Origin: JARRQJ01 sp963810615
Lineage (GTDB): Bacteria > Pseudomonadota > Gammaproteobacteria > DRLM01
Reading direction: 5' to 3'
Assembly (NCBI GenBank): GCA_963810615.1
Contig: CAWEOA010000002.1
Coordinates: 558,001-622,000, forward strand
DNA: 64,000 nucleotides
Shown here: piece by piece, positions 26,971-36,028 of the stretch
Position numbering within the stretch: position 1 is the stretch's first letter
Layout of the letters: every line of letters begins with the position of its first letter
Program-made: the position numbers and the translations under genes
Notes under the pieces: model-generated
Seen by the model: only the letters and a program-made list of their open reading frames with translations
What the model was told of the DNA's origin: nothing
The model's database searches: none

Positions 26971-27681
26971 ATGACTTTGAACGCACGTATATTGACTGCT
27001 ACCACCGCCAGCCTTCCGTCCTCACTGCTGGGCGTTTGCCTGCTCTTCACCGCCATGGCGGGTGCCGCCGCCGAGACGCGTTACGTCAGCGACGAATTAC
27101 AGATTACCTTACGCAGCGGCCAAAGCACGCAGCACCAGATCTTACGCATGATCAGCAGCGGGACTCCCTTGGAAGTCTTGGAGACCGATGAGAAAACCGG
27201 CTATTCGCATGTGCGCACCCCTCAGGATATAGAAGGGTGGGTGATCACCCGCTACCTCATGGACCATCCCAGTGCACAGGATCAACTGGCAGATGCCCAG
27301 AAAAAATTAGCCCGCCTGCAAGACCAAAACAAGGATTTGCAGACGAAACTGAGCGCGGCCAGCAGCGATAAGACTTCGCTGGATAAGGAAAAAGGCCAGC
27401 TCCTGGCCAAGAACGACAAGCTGGGGACAGAGCTGGACCATATCCGCAAGACCGCCGCGGGCGCTCTTGCCATTGAGAGCGAAAAAAATCGCCTCGCCGA
27501 TGAGAAGCACAGGCTGGAGACCGAGCTGCAGACGGTGCAGCAGGAAAACCTCTCTCTCAAGGATCACAGCCAGCGCGAATGGTTCGTCAGGGGGGCGGGC
27601 GTGGTGATCGCCGGCATCCTGATTGGCCTGATCTTGCCTAAAATCCGCTTCAGCAGACGCTCCCGTTGGAACAGCCTGTAA
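26971..27681 (+). CDS. TIGR04211-type SH3 domain / coiled-coil membrane protein
   Basis: This 236-residue protein is exported and anchored at the C-terminus. Signal-type N-terminus (about 1-33); bacterial SH3 domain (RYVSDELQITLRSGQSTQHQ to GWVITRYL, about 37-92); a long heptad-rich coiled coil (about 100-205, starting DQLADAQKKLARLQDQNKDL); then one membrane helix (VRGAGVVIAGILIGLIL) and a basic tail with RRSRW. This matches the YgiM/TIGR04211 family of gammaproteobacteria. Its function is unknown, though it has been linked to other SH3-containing envelope proteins. Confidence 0.92.
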   Translation: MTLNARILTATTASLPSSLLGVCLLFTAMAGAAAETRYVSDELQITLRSGQSTQHQILRMISSGTPLEVLETDEKTGYSHVRTPQDIEGWVITRYLMDHPSAQDQLADAQKKLARLQDQNKDLQTKLSAASSDKTSLDKEKGQLLAKNDKLGTELDHIRKTAAGALAIESEKNRLADEKHRLETELQTVQQENLSLKDHSQREWFVRGAGVVIAGILIGLILPKIRFSRRSRWNSL

Positions 27682-28015
27682 AAACGGCCGTGGTGGCAGG
27701 TCTGAAATCGTGAAGATGCAGGGCATACGGGGGCATGTTCTGCGTTTTTCCAACTCACTCTGAGAGAATATCCGGCTAATCGTCAATTAAGCAGGGTCGT
27801 AGCCTAAAGGCGACTGATTTATCCTTGCTTTCTGCTATGGGTTGAAAGCTGCAGCACCTCAACCCGCCCCGATTTTCCCTTCTTTTTCTAGCGCCTGCGA
27901 CCTTGGGAATCCCACCCCGCAATCTAATCCAAGCCTATTTCTTCCCCTGTAAGGATTCCAATACTTTCACGACTAATCCATACCCGAGGCTACTTAACTT
28001 AAGGAGGGTATTGTC
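27682..28015. other. Intergenic, nothing recognised
   Basis: 334 bases with no repeat, RNA gene or hairpin of note. The end contains TTAAGGAGGG, the ribosome binding site of the next gene. Confidence 0.5.
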
Positions 28016-28486
28016 ATGACAAATCGTTTATACAAAGGCGTACTAGCCGGATTCATCGCCACGGTTGCGCTATCCGCATTGATGGTTTTGAAGGCAACGA
28101 TGGGCATGCTGCCGCAAATGAATGCCATCAAAATGCTTTCCACTATGGCACACGGCTTTATGGGTTCACCCCTGACGCCTGTTGTGGGCTGGCTGCTGCA
28201 TTTCATAATCGGCAGCATCTTATGGGGAATTCTGTTCGCGATACTGTTTGAGCGTATACCTGGTCAAACACCCGCTATTAAAGGTTTGATATTCGGTACA
28301 GCGGCATGGCTATTAATGATGATCATGGTAATGCCGATGGCCGGCGCCGGTCTCTTCGGACTCCACTTGGGCATGGGCGCACCCATCGCGACGCTGGTGC
28401 TTCACTGGGTATTTGGTGCTGTGATGGGTGCAGTGTATGGAAAAATAAGCTCTCCTCGCTTAGTTGCGACTCATACGCATGCCTAG
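28016..28486 (+). CDS. DUF6789 family membrane protein
   Basis: This 156-residue inner-membrane protein has four hydrophobic helices: YKGVLAGFIATVALSALMVL, WLLHFIIGSILWGILFAIL, AAWLLMMIMVMPMAGAGLFG and HWVFGAVMGAVYGK. Methionine-rich helices and the conserved HF and HW pairs fit the DUF6789 / YagU-like group. The function is unknown. The ATG follows an almost perfect Shine-Dalgarno (TTAAGGAGGG) and a hairpin terminator follows the gene, so it appears to be a single-gene unit. Confidence 0.85.
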   Translation: MTNRLYKGVLAGFIATVALSALMVLKATMGMLPQMNAIKMLSTMAHGFMGSPLTPVVGWLLHFIIGSILWGILFAILFERIPGQTPAIKGLIFGTAAWLLMMIMVMPMAGAGLFGLHLGMGAPIATLVLHWVFGAVMGAVYGKISSPRLVATHTHA

Positions 28487-28513
28487 ATGAATAGAAGGGT
28501 GAGCACTAATTTT

Positions 28514-28562
28514 AAAGGGCCGGTGATAAATGATGATCCATTTCATTTCTCACCGGCCTTTT
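28514..28562 (+). terminator. Terminator after the DUF6789 gene
   Basis: The 9-bp stem GGCCGGTGA / TCACCGGCC is extended by AAA/TTT across one bulged G, with a 23-base loop and a TTTT tail. It lies 28 bases after the stop and could also serve the convergent lipoprotein gene. Confidence 0.65.
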
Positions 28563-28604
28563 ATCCTACGGCGCAGACTCCGGCAAACAACCGGATCGCA
28601 ACAC

Positions 28605-29861
28605 TTACCTTTCGAATAAGATAAAGTTGCCGGTGTTATACAGCCCATCCGCGGCGAACCCTACTCCGGTACTTGGATCGGTATCGCCTGTAGTCCTGTA
28701 GTTGTATACCATCCCGATACCCACCACCTTGCCGCCGAACTTCATCGCCGCAATGATTACCCGCCCCTCGTCGACCGGATCATCTATCTTGAACATACCG
28801 GGGATCACGGCCGGCGTGGCATAATCCGCGGCCAGTGTAGTGGAGGCATAACCGGCGGGGGCAACGCCAAAACCCGGATATGGCGGATTGAGCGCCGCTG
28901 CCGGCGTCGCCAGCGCGTTGATGGCCAACGTGCTTGATGAACTTCCCGAGGTCGTTGCGGCAAAGTTGACCTTGTTGCCGGTCACCGGCCCAAACACGCC
29001 GTCCAGAAACTGCGGGGGACCGTCATCGGGAAAGGAGATACCGCCGAAGGTCTTGTTGGCGAAGTCGGACAGGCTGGCGGCCTTATCCACCTTGAATGAA
29101 AGGATGCCGCCCTGCCCCGCGGGTAGATCCAACACGAACAATCCGCTGGCCGTCATCATGGATCGTACGGTTTCACCACCCACTCCGCGCGATCTGACGC
29201 CGCCGACGCAGCCATTGTCGGTCAAGGTCTGGGCCGATGCCGTGCCGGTGCGATAGGCCACGCTTTGCGTCATATTGGCATCTGCGGTATTGAAACCGAA
29301 TTCCGCGTGCTCGATATTGAGGAAGTCGGCGTCGGAACGATAGATCCCGAAGTTTTCAGCGAGTCCCAGTCCGGTGCGTATCATGGTGTAATCACCGCTG
29401 ACATCATCGGCACAAGCCCCGTCGTCCTTGGCAAAGCCGATGTGCAACTGGCGACCGGTCCCCGACCCCGTCTGAACAAACAGCGCAACACCGGGAATAT
29501 CCATCATGTCAAAGCTGCCCGTAAAGCTGCCGGGACAACTGGAGGCGCCATCGGTACAGCTGCTGGTATCCACCGTGCAACTGTGGATACCATAGCTGTC
29601 GGCGCTGCCGCAGGTAGAACTTAGGTCGTAAGTGTAGTCGATGGCACCGCTTGCGCTAACCACATTCCAGGTGGCAACCAACTGATCACCCGTCAGCGTC
29701 CATTCGGAATAGTCTCCTTTGGAACTTGTGGTCGCATAGGAATAGCTTGTCGCACCGCTGCTAGTAGTCCCCGTGGAACTACCACCCCCGCCGCAGCCGC
29801 TAACAATGGCGATCATTAGTAATAGCACTGAGCAATTAAGAACAGATTTTATGTTTTTCAT
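28605..29861 (-). CDS. Hypothetical lipoprotein, 418 residues
   Basis: The start at 29861 follows GGGAGG and gives a lipoprotein signal (SVLNCSVLLLMIAIVSGCGG, the lipobox Cys at about residue 24). A Gly/Ser/Thr-rich spacer follows. The mature part is Asp/Gly/Ser-rich with several cysteines (STCGSADSYGIHSCTVDTSS, CTDGASSCPGSF) and probable beta structure. I do not recognise a domain. It is likely a surface or periplasmic lipoprotein. The end LYNTGNFILFER resembles ends of other proteobacterial exported proteins of unknown role. Confidence 0.7.
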   Translation of the reverse strand: MKNIKSVLNCSVLLLMIAIVSGCGGGGSSTGTTSSGATSYSYATTSSKGDYSEWTLTGDQLVATWNVVSASGAIDYTYDLSSTCGSADSYGIHSCTVDTSSCTDGASSCPGSFTGSFDMMDIPGVALFVQTGSGTGRQLHIGFAKDDGACADDVSGDYTMIRTGLGLAENFGIYRSDADFLNIEHAEFGFNTADANMTQSVAYRTGTASAQTLTDNGCVGGVRSRGVGGETVRSMMTASGLFVLDLPAGQGGILSFKVDKAASLSDFANKTFGGISFPDDGPPQFLDGVFGPVTGNKVNFAATTSGSSSSTLAINALATPAAALNPPYPGFGVAPAGYASTTLAADYATPAVIPGMFKIDDPVDEGRVIIAAMKFGGKVVGIGMVYNYRTTGDTDPSTGVGFAADGLYNTGNFILFER

Positions 29862-30360
29862 GCGATCCTCCCGAATTCGATACCGCCGTATCAAAGCGAA
29901 AATTGCGGGCGACGATTAGCATCTGCTAATGCTCTTAAGATGCCGATGCCGGACGTTTTTAAGTATAAGTGACTGCTCACGACGTGTGTAGCTCGATATA
30001 CGCGCTGCCCCTACACGGGCCCGCTGCAGCCGCGCTCATGAAAACCACACCTTCATCTATGAATTATCTATGAATTCTCAGTGCGCTTGTGGATGAGAAT
30101 ATCGACTTCATTGCCAGCGAACTGCGCTCACGGAATAACAGACCGGCGCGCTTCGGGCTCGGCCGCATGTTGTTGTCCCTGATGGCCGGCTTGGCGTCGG
30201 GAATCCCTATCTCTCGGATATCGATCCCCTCGCACCGGTACAAATTGTTCCACCGGGGAAGGAAATTACCCTGCCTTACTCGCAGCAGGCCAATAATGAA
30301 TGGCCCAACCGGTAGCGGAATGCGCTGGTCAATTTAGATTATGGGCTGCAACAAAATGAG
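29862..30360. other. Gene-poor region, possible decayed coding segment
   Basis: One frame at about 30148-30315 reads RPHVVVPDGRLGVGNPYLSD and then IDPLAPVQIVPPGKEITLPY before a TAG. It continues protein-like after the stop to about 30360. There is no start codon or ribosome binding site. It may be a decayed gene, but I cannot name it. The rest holds nothing recognisable. Confidence 0.3.
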
Positions 30361-31011
30361 TCAGTCAGGCATGGCAAGTCGTGCAGTAAAAGTACTCACT
30401 AACTCCTCCACCATCGCGTCATGCGAGTGAATCAGTGGGGCCTCGTCGGCGGTCTCGACAAGACCCTCGAAGGTGAGCATGCCCAACACGGAGGTGTGGG
30501 CGAGGAACGCGAGTCGACGCCCGTCGATACCCTGGGCGATGTGACCCGCTTGCTGGTCCTGATGAATCTTATCTGCAACCGCTCCGTACATGCGGTCGTT
30601 GAAGGGACGGATCCTCGCGAGCATGTCGGGCCCGAAGCGCGTGGCCGCCGCCGTGCCGACCTGCGGTATCAGGTAGGCCAGTCGCAGTTCGTCTTTGCGG
30701 CTACCGTAGTGGTCGGCTGCTGCTCGAATCAAGGCCTCGATGGCAGCGGTTCCCGATGTGGTACTCGCCACCGCATCACCGACTGCCTCCGCGTGGCTTT
30801 CGAGGCTGAGATAGATCAACTCAGAGACCAGCGCTTCCTTCGAGGCGAAGTAGTGGTAGAGCGCGGCCTTGGTGAGTTCGAGCTCGCGCGCCACCGCGGT
30901 CAGGGTCAACCCCCCCAGACCTTGGTTCAGGAGCACCCTGCGCGCGGCATCGAGGATCTCCTCCCGCACCTGATCCTGGCGGCGTTTCTTCAGGGCATTT
31001 CGTCTATCCAT
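30361..31011 (-). CDS. TetR-family transcriptional regulator
   Basis: This 216-residue protein has the TetR N-terminal helix-turn-helix: REEILDAARRVLLNQGLGGL, then TAVARELELTKAALYHYF, then ASKEALVSELI (about 15-70). The C-terminal ligand-binding domain is all-helical. It is divergent from a glutathione-transferase-like gene, and the space between them holds three 15-bp operator-like sites. The simplest model is repression of both genes, relieved by an unknown ligand. Codon use (many CTC and GAG codons in the pair) differs from the neighbours, which suggests acquisition by transfer. Confidence 0.93.
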   Translation of the reverse strand: MDRRNALKKRRQDQVREEILDAARRVLLNQGLGGLTLTAVARELELTKAALYHYFASKEALVSELIYLSLESHAEAVGDAVASTTSGTAAIEALIRAAADHYGSRKDELRLAYLIPQVGTAAATRFGPDMLARIRPFNDRMYGAVADKIHQDQQAGHIAQGIDGRRLAFLAHTSVLGMLTFEGLVETADEAPLIHSHDAMVEELVSTFTARLAMPD

Positions 31012-31019
31012 TGGGAAAT

Positions 31020-31074
31020 TCTACTATAGTTTAGTATATTCAACCAATGGTTGATTTTTTCTACCATAGGTTGA
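31020..31074. promoter_or_regulatory. Three operator-like sites at 20-bp spacing
   Basis: Three 15-base sites begin at 31020 (TCTACTATAGTTTAG), 31040 (TCAACCAATGGTTGA) and 31060 (TCTACCATAGGTTGA). The middle one is a perfect palindrome with 7-bp arms. The outer two share 11 of 15 positions with each other. The exact 20-bp spacing puts them on one face of the helix. Their position between the TetR gene and its divergent partner points to TetR binding. Confidence 0.7.
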
Positions 31075-31128
31075 TTTTGTGTGCTAGGCTTATTCTCATG
31101 AACTCGAAACCAGAGGAGGACCCACCCC

Positions 31129-31941
31129 ATGACAAACCCCGCGTCTGACAGAATTCGCCTCTTCGCTTTCGGCACCGGTTGGGGCGTCCCCTTCGCCACC
31201 GCGGCACCGTTCCCCCTCAAACTCGCGACCTGGCTGCGCATGGCTGAAATCCCCTTCGACTTCGTAGTTGCCAACGACCCGAGTAAGGGTCCCAAGGGTA
31301 AGTCTCCGTGGATCGAGTACGGCGCTGTGCGCATGGGGGACTCCACGCTCATCATCGAGCACCTCGAGGAGCGCTTCGGCATAAACCTCGACGCGCGTCT
31401 CGACGCCCGTCAGCGGGCGCTCGCCATGTCCGTCCAGCGTATGCTCGAGGAGCACTATCACCAGTGCTTCGAACATCAGCTGTTCTTCGGCCGGGGCGGA
31501 GAAGCGCGATTGCATGAACTCGCCGCCACCATGCCGATTCCGCTGCGCTGGCTGGTTCCCACCGTGCTCAAGCGAGCGTTCGGCAAGCAGCTGCACGCCC
31601 GGGGCATGGGTCGTCATTCGGAGGATGTCATCATCGAACAAGGCAAGTCCGACCTCGACGCCCTCGCCGAGCTGCTCGGCGACCAGCCGTACTTATTGGG
31701 CGATCGACCGGCGTCGATCGACGCATGCATCTTCGGCTTCCTGGGTGTGTCGCTTTACGTCACAGGCGATAATCCGCTCTATCAGTACGGAGCCTCGCTC
31801 GAAAACCTGATGCGCTACTGCGAGCGGATGAGGGCACGCTACTTCCCCGAGACACTGAGCACGCTCGCGGCGATCAGCGAACAGGCGGGTAGCTCCGACA
31901 CGCACGGACGCCAAGAGTCGAGCCGCGCAATGATGGGGTGA
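31129..31941 (+). CDS. Glutathione S-transferase family protein (metaxin/FAXC-like)
   Basis: This 270-residue cytosolic protein has a thioredoxin-like N-terminal GST domain (RIRLFAFGTGWGVPFATAAP, WLRMAEIPFDFVVANDP, GKSPWIEYGAVRMGDSTLII) and an all-helical C-terminal domain (LLGDQPYLLGDRPASIDACI). The order KSPWIEY-GDSTLIIEHLEE is typical of the Tom37/metaxin/FAXC branch. The exact substrate is unknown, and no catalytic Cys or Ser is obvious in the first helix. The ATG follows AGAGGAGG. The divergent TetR gene probably controls it. Confidence 0.85.
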   Translation: MTNPASDRIRLFAFGTGWGVPFATAAPFPLKLATWLRMAEIPFDFVVANDPSKGPKGKSPWIEYGAVRMGDSTLIIEHLEERFGINLDARLDARQRALAMSVQRMLEEHYHQCFEHQLFFGRGGEARLHELAATMPIPLRWLVPTVLKRAFGKQLHARGMGRHSEDVIIEQGKSDLDALAELLGDQPYLLGDRPASIDACIFGFLGVSLYVTGDNPLYQYGASLENLMRYCERMRARYFPETLSTLAAISEQAGSSDTHGRQESSRAMMG

Positions 31942-32143
31942 GTGATCTCTCGATCTCCCATGGCGCGCACATTAAAGTGGCCGGCTTCAAATTCTGGGCA
32001 GAGTGAGTCGATCCGGCAACGGCATATGCAATAACTACCGCCTCCGCGACCTCGCCCCTACGTTTCTTGGGATTGGGCCGGCGCAGGCCGCCGCCCAGCA
32101 GCTATGCTGGCGCCTCTTTCAGCAACCGGCGACTTACACCAAT

Positions 32144-33265
32144 TTATTTCTGCGTGAATTGCTCTTCACCCATCGACATACCTTCGGCCGCCTTCTCATT
32201 TTTAGCGCCCCCGGAAAGGCGCATCTTCAGCTGAAGATTTGTGCGGGAATCGGCGTTGGCCAGCGCCTCTTCACTGGAAATCATCCCCTCGTGATAAAGC
32301 TTATATAAAGACTGATCGAAGGTCTGCATGCCGGTTTCATTGCTTTTCTCTATGGCCTCCTTGACAGTGCTGATTTCACCCTTCGCCATTAGTTCCGAAA
32401 TGTAAGGTGACTTAAGCATAATTTCAACGGCGGGCACGCGCATCCCATCAATGCCCTGTATCAGGCGTTGGGAGACTACCGCGCGAAGATTTAATGACAA
32501 ATCGATTAATAGTTGATGGTGATTCGAGTCAGGAAAGAAGTTGATGATACGGTCCAAGGTTTGATCGGCATTGTCGGCATGCAGTGTAGAGAGACATAAA
32601 TGTCCCGTTTCGGCATAGGCAATGGCGTGCCGCATTGTTTCTCGGTCACGGATTTCTCCGATGAGGATCACATCCGGCGCCTCACGCATCGCATTTTTTA
32701 ATGCATTGGAATAACTGAGCGTATCAATGCCGACTTCGCGCTGGTCTACTATGGATTTTTTATGCCGATGGATAAACTCGATGGGTTCTTCTATGGTCAG
32801 AATATGACCGGTCTTATTGCTATTACGATAATCGATCATCGCCGCCAGGGTAGTGGATTTACCGGACCCGGTGGAGCCGACAAGGAGTATTAATCCCCGC
32901 GGCTCCATCACGAGGTCTTTCAGTATCTCAGGGAGCTTAAGTTCCTTAATTGAGGGGATTTCGCTTTTTATGTAGCGGACCACCATGGCAACATCGCCGC
33001 GCTGACGGTAGACGTTCACGCGGAACCTCCCGATACCTTGCACCGAAATGGCGAAATTCAGTTCCAGCGTTTCTTCGAATATCTTTTTATGTTTGTCGCT
33101 GATCATGTTATAGACAAGATCCTTGACCATCCCGGGCGGGAGACGCTTGTCGTCCAAAGGAGAGGCCACACCCTCTATTTTAATGTTGACCGGCGCGCCG
33201 GTGCTGAAAAAAATATCCGAAGCATTTCTTTCCGTCATTGTTTTGAGATAAGTCGCAATATCCAT
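32144..33265 (-). CDS. pilU: Type IV pilus retraction ATPase (PilU-like)
   Basis: A cytoplasmic hexameric ATPase that drives pilus retraction. The ATG at 33265 is preferred over a TTG seven codons upstream because GGAGAAGC precedes it; this gives 373 residues. PilT/PilU signatures are present: Walker A GSTGSGKST, the Asp box TIEEPIEFIHRHKKSIVDQR, Walker B APDVILIGEIRDRE and the His box TGHLCLSTLHADNADQTLDR. The start MDIATYLKTMTERNASDIFF and the longer C-terminus favour PilU over PilT. No other pilus gene adjoins except the GspE-like ATPase. Confidence 0.9.
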   Translation of the reverse strand: MDIATYLKTMTERNASDIFFSTGAPVNIKIEGVASPLDDKRLPPGMVKDLVYNMISDKHKKIFEETLELNFAISVQGIGRFRVNVYRQRGDVAMVVRYIKSEIPSIKELKLPEILKDLVMEPRGLILLVGSTGSGKSTTLAAMIDYRNSNKTGHILTIEEPIEFIHRHKKSIVDQREVGIDTLSYSNALKNAMREAPDVILIGEIRDRETMRHAIAYAETGHLCLSTLHADNADQTLDRIINFFPDSNHHQLLIDLSLNLRAVVSQRLIQGIDGMRVPAVEIMLKSPYISELMAKGEISTVKEAIEKSNETGMQTFDQSLYKLYHEGMISSEEALANADSRTNLQLKMRLSGGAKNEKAAEGMSMGEEQFTQK

Positions 33266-33766
33266 AGGCTTGCTTCTCCGCTGCAAACAACGTTAATCAG
33301 GCCTATGGTTCATCGGCTGCTATAGCTGATTAAACGCAAGCGTGCCTGACATGCATACCCGGGGGATGCAGTCCATTGCCCCTCGGGATATATGTTTCAT
33401 GCTGATGACGTCATATACTCCTCGATTAGCCGGCCCGTAAACCGTCATAACGTTGTTACAACTCGCTCCTCTGCGGTATCCCTCACCGTTTGCGAGTATC
33501 GGTATCGTGCGACAGATGGCCGACGCTCTTGGCATCCTTCAATAAACCCTTGGAGACCGAGGACTACGATGACGGCATGATGGGTCTATATGCTCCTCAG
33601 CATAGGATCGATTTTAATTATAGTTCCGATCTCGCAGCTCAGTTGAAAATTGAGTGAGTGAGACGCCCATATTCCAAGACATTCTCACGATTGCTTATAT
33701 TGCTCAGGCAAATCGATTTTTTCGCTCGAAAAGGATTGAAGTGACAGCAAATATCCAATAGCCACA
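33266..33766. other. Intergenic, small inverted repeat only
   Basis: About 500 bases separate the two ATPase genes. TTAATCAG (33293-33300) and CTGATTAA (33326-33333) form an 8-bp inverted repeat near the pilU start, a possible regulatory site. Nothing else is recognised. Confidence 0.4.
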
Positions 33767-35599
33767 TTATTCGAGGCGGACGCGGTACACTTCGGCGAGC
33801 GATGTTTTCTTCGCCCGCGCCGCATCTAGGGCATTCTCGGTAAGCGGCGTCATCCCGGCGATGACGGCTTGCTCGTGTATGATGTCCGCACTGCCGCCTT
33901 TCAATATTTGTTCACGTATCTCTTTGGTTACTTGCAGTAATTCATAGATAGCCATTCGTCCCTTGTAGCCGGTATGGTTGCACTTGTCGCATCCCTGGCC
34001 ACGGAAAAACGTCTCTTCTCCTGCCAACCCCAGCGCTTTGTAGGCTGAAGGGTCTGCCTCCTCCTCTTCAAGACAACTAGGACAATTTACGCGAACGAGA
34101 CGTTGAGCCAAAACACCTAGGAGAGTGTCATTTATGAGATAGGGCTCTACCCCCATTTCAAGCAATCGGGATACCGTTATGGCCGCACTGTTAGTGTGCA
34201 GGGTGCTTAATACCAGATGGCCCGTTAAGGCGCTTTCAATGGCGGTCTTTGCGGTTTCCCCGTCGCGAATTTCACCGACCATAATTACATCGGGATCATG
34301 GCGCAGGATATTGCGCAGTATCCGAGCAAATGAGTAGTCAATCTTGTGGTTGACCTGCATTTGCTCGATTCCATCAATGTGGTACTCCACCGGGTCTTCC
34401 GCAGTAATAATGTTGACGTTCGATTTCCGGATGTGATCAAGAGCGGCATAAAGCGTGGTCGATTTTCCGGAACCGGTCGGCCCTGTGACCAAAAATATTC
34501 CATAGCTGTGGCTGATCAGGTCTTTGAACAGTAGATTATCTCGCGGACCAAAGCCGAGCTGCTCTATGCTTCTAAGTCCCGCCGATGTGTCCAAAATCCG
34601 GATAACGACGCTCTCGCCGTGGATAGTCGGCATGATCGAGATTCGCAAGTCGATTTTGTTTTCGTGAAGACTTATGGTCGCCCGCCCATCCTGCGGCACC
34701 CTTCGTTCGCTGATATCCATGCGCCCGATAATCTTGATACGACTTACCACGGCCGGATGAATGGATTTGGTTATGCTGCGCATAGTGATCAATGTACCGT
34801 CTATGCGTAAAATTATGTCAACTCTGTTATCGCCGGGGCGAATATGAATATCGGATGCTTTGCTGTGCACTGCCTCAATGATTAAATTTTGCACCAGCCG
34901 TACAATAGACTTTTCTTTACTAAGGCGCTCGGCCTCTCTTATCAGGTTTTGTTCGATTTTTTCGCTGGTATCATCCACCACCCCGAACTCTTCGATCACC
35001 TCGTCGTCTTCATGGCGACGGTAATGCTTGTCGATGGCCGAATCTATATCGTCACGAAGGGCAACTGCAATTTCGACACGACGTTTAGCTATAAACTCAA
35101 CCATTCTCAAGGCATCGGTATCCGTCGGGTCGGACATGGCCACGACGAGCTGATCGTTATAAACAAAGAGCGGTATTAAATGAAGGCGGATCGCTAAATC
35201 TCTCGGAAATAAGGCCAGCGCCGAGGAATCTATGTCGAAGTTCTCGAGTTTTACAAAAGGCAGTCCCAGCTTGAATGCCAGCGTAGCGGCTATATCATCG
35301 GGCGCACCTACACTCTGTTGATTCAGGTGCTCCCCAATTCTGCTGCCTGGATGTTGCTTCTGATGGTTCAGCGCGGCGTAAAGCTGATCTTCCGTTATGA
35401 GGTTCCGATCAAGCAACAGCTCACCAAGATGCTGCTTTGGCAGCGGCATCTTATTGGACAAGATTTTTTTTAGCTCACTTGTACTGGTGGCCGCCGGTAA
35501 GTTAACCACCTTGTCCGGATTTGAGCCAGACGATTGACCTGGATCTCTTTCGGCGGGCGCGGGTTTGGGGAGCTTATCCGTAATTGTTTCACTTGGCAT
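33767..35599 (-). CDS. GspE/PilB/MshE-type secretion or pilus assembly ATPase
   Basis: A 610-residue ATPase that powers pilus or pseudopilus assembly at the inner membrane. The ATG at 35599 has the better ribosome-site spacing (TAGGAG) than the ATG two codons earlier. An MshEN N-domain (LPKQHLGELLLDRNLI to ALNHQ, about 52-80) suggests c-di-GMP binding. The core has Walker A GPTGSGKST, TAEDPVEYHIDGIEQMQVN, Walker B DPDVIMVGEIRDGE and HLVLSTLHTNSA. A zinc-type pair follows: CPSC and CDKC with HTGYKGR. The Ser/Pro-rich first 45 residues are unusual. PilB, GspE or MshE cannot be separated from sequence alone. Confidence 0.92.
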   Translation of the reverse strand: MPSETITDKLPKPAPAERDPGQSSGSNPDKVVNLPAATSTSELKKILSNKMPLPKQHLGELLLDRNLITEDQLYAALNHQKQHPGSRIGEHLNQQSVGAPDDIAATLAFKLGLPFVKLENFDIDSSALALFPRDLAIRLHLIPLFVYNDQLVVAMSDPTDTDALRMVEFIAKRRVEIAVALRDDIDSAIDKHYRRHEDDEVIEEFGVVDDTSEKIEQNLIREAERLSKEKSIVRLVQNLIIEAVHSKASDIHIRPGDNRVDIILRIDGTLITMRSITKSIHPAVVSRIKIIGRMDISERRVPQDGRATISLHENKIDLRISIMPTIHGESVVIRILDTSAGLRSIEQLGFGPRDNLLFKDLISHSYGIFLVTGPTGSGKSTTLYAALDHIRKSNVNIITAEDPVEYHIDGIEQMQVNHKIDYSFARILRNILRHDPDVIMVGEIRDGETAKTAIESALTGHLVLSTLHTNSAAITVSRLLEMGVEPYLINDTLLGVLAQRLVRVNCPSCLEEEEADPSAYKALGLAGEETFFRGQGCDKCNHTGYKGRMAIYELLQVTKEIREQILKGGSADIIHEQAVIAGMTPLTENALDAARAKKTSLAEVYRVRLE

Positions 35600-36028
35600 T
35601 TCCATCTCCTAGATACCGATACACCCAATGTTCTACGAGCTATTAGCCTATGGCAGCTAGAAATTGTATTTATTAATCGAATCCTTAGGCTAATAAACAG
35701 ACGGCACACCTGGTCATCGGGTTTATCAATTAGCATTGCAGACTAACGGGTTGTCCCGTAACGCTTTCCGCTATGGCATGGAATTTACTGCCATCATTAG
35801 AATAGTAGTTCAAACCCCTTGGCGGTGCGCGATATTTTGTCTATCGCCTGCTGATCGGCAAGAACGGATTGCCCCGAAGGGGGCGGCGGCGGATGGGGAA
35901 ATATCCACAAGCGAAAATTTACAAACCGGATGGTAACACCAGTACCATCGGGTAGGCACACCGTCCATTCGCCATCGGCGTGGTCAATATTTAGGGGCCC
36001 AGAGCCCCTTCACCTTCCAGACACAAGA
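35600..36028. other. Intergenic, nothing recognised
   Basis: 429 bases with only short open frames lacking ribosome sites. I see no repeat copy or RNA gene. Confidence 0.5.

Noticed and set aside
30089..30337. 82-codon forward frame starting with GTG
   Set aside because: No ribosome site and no recognisable domain; another frame of the same stretch looks more protein-like.
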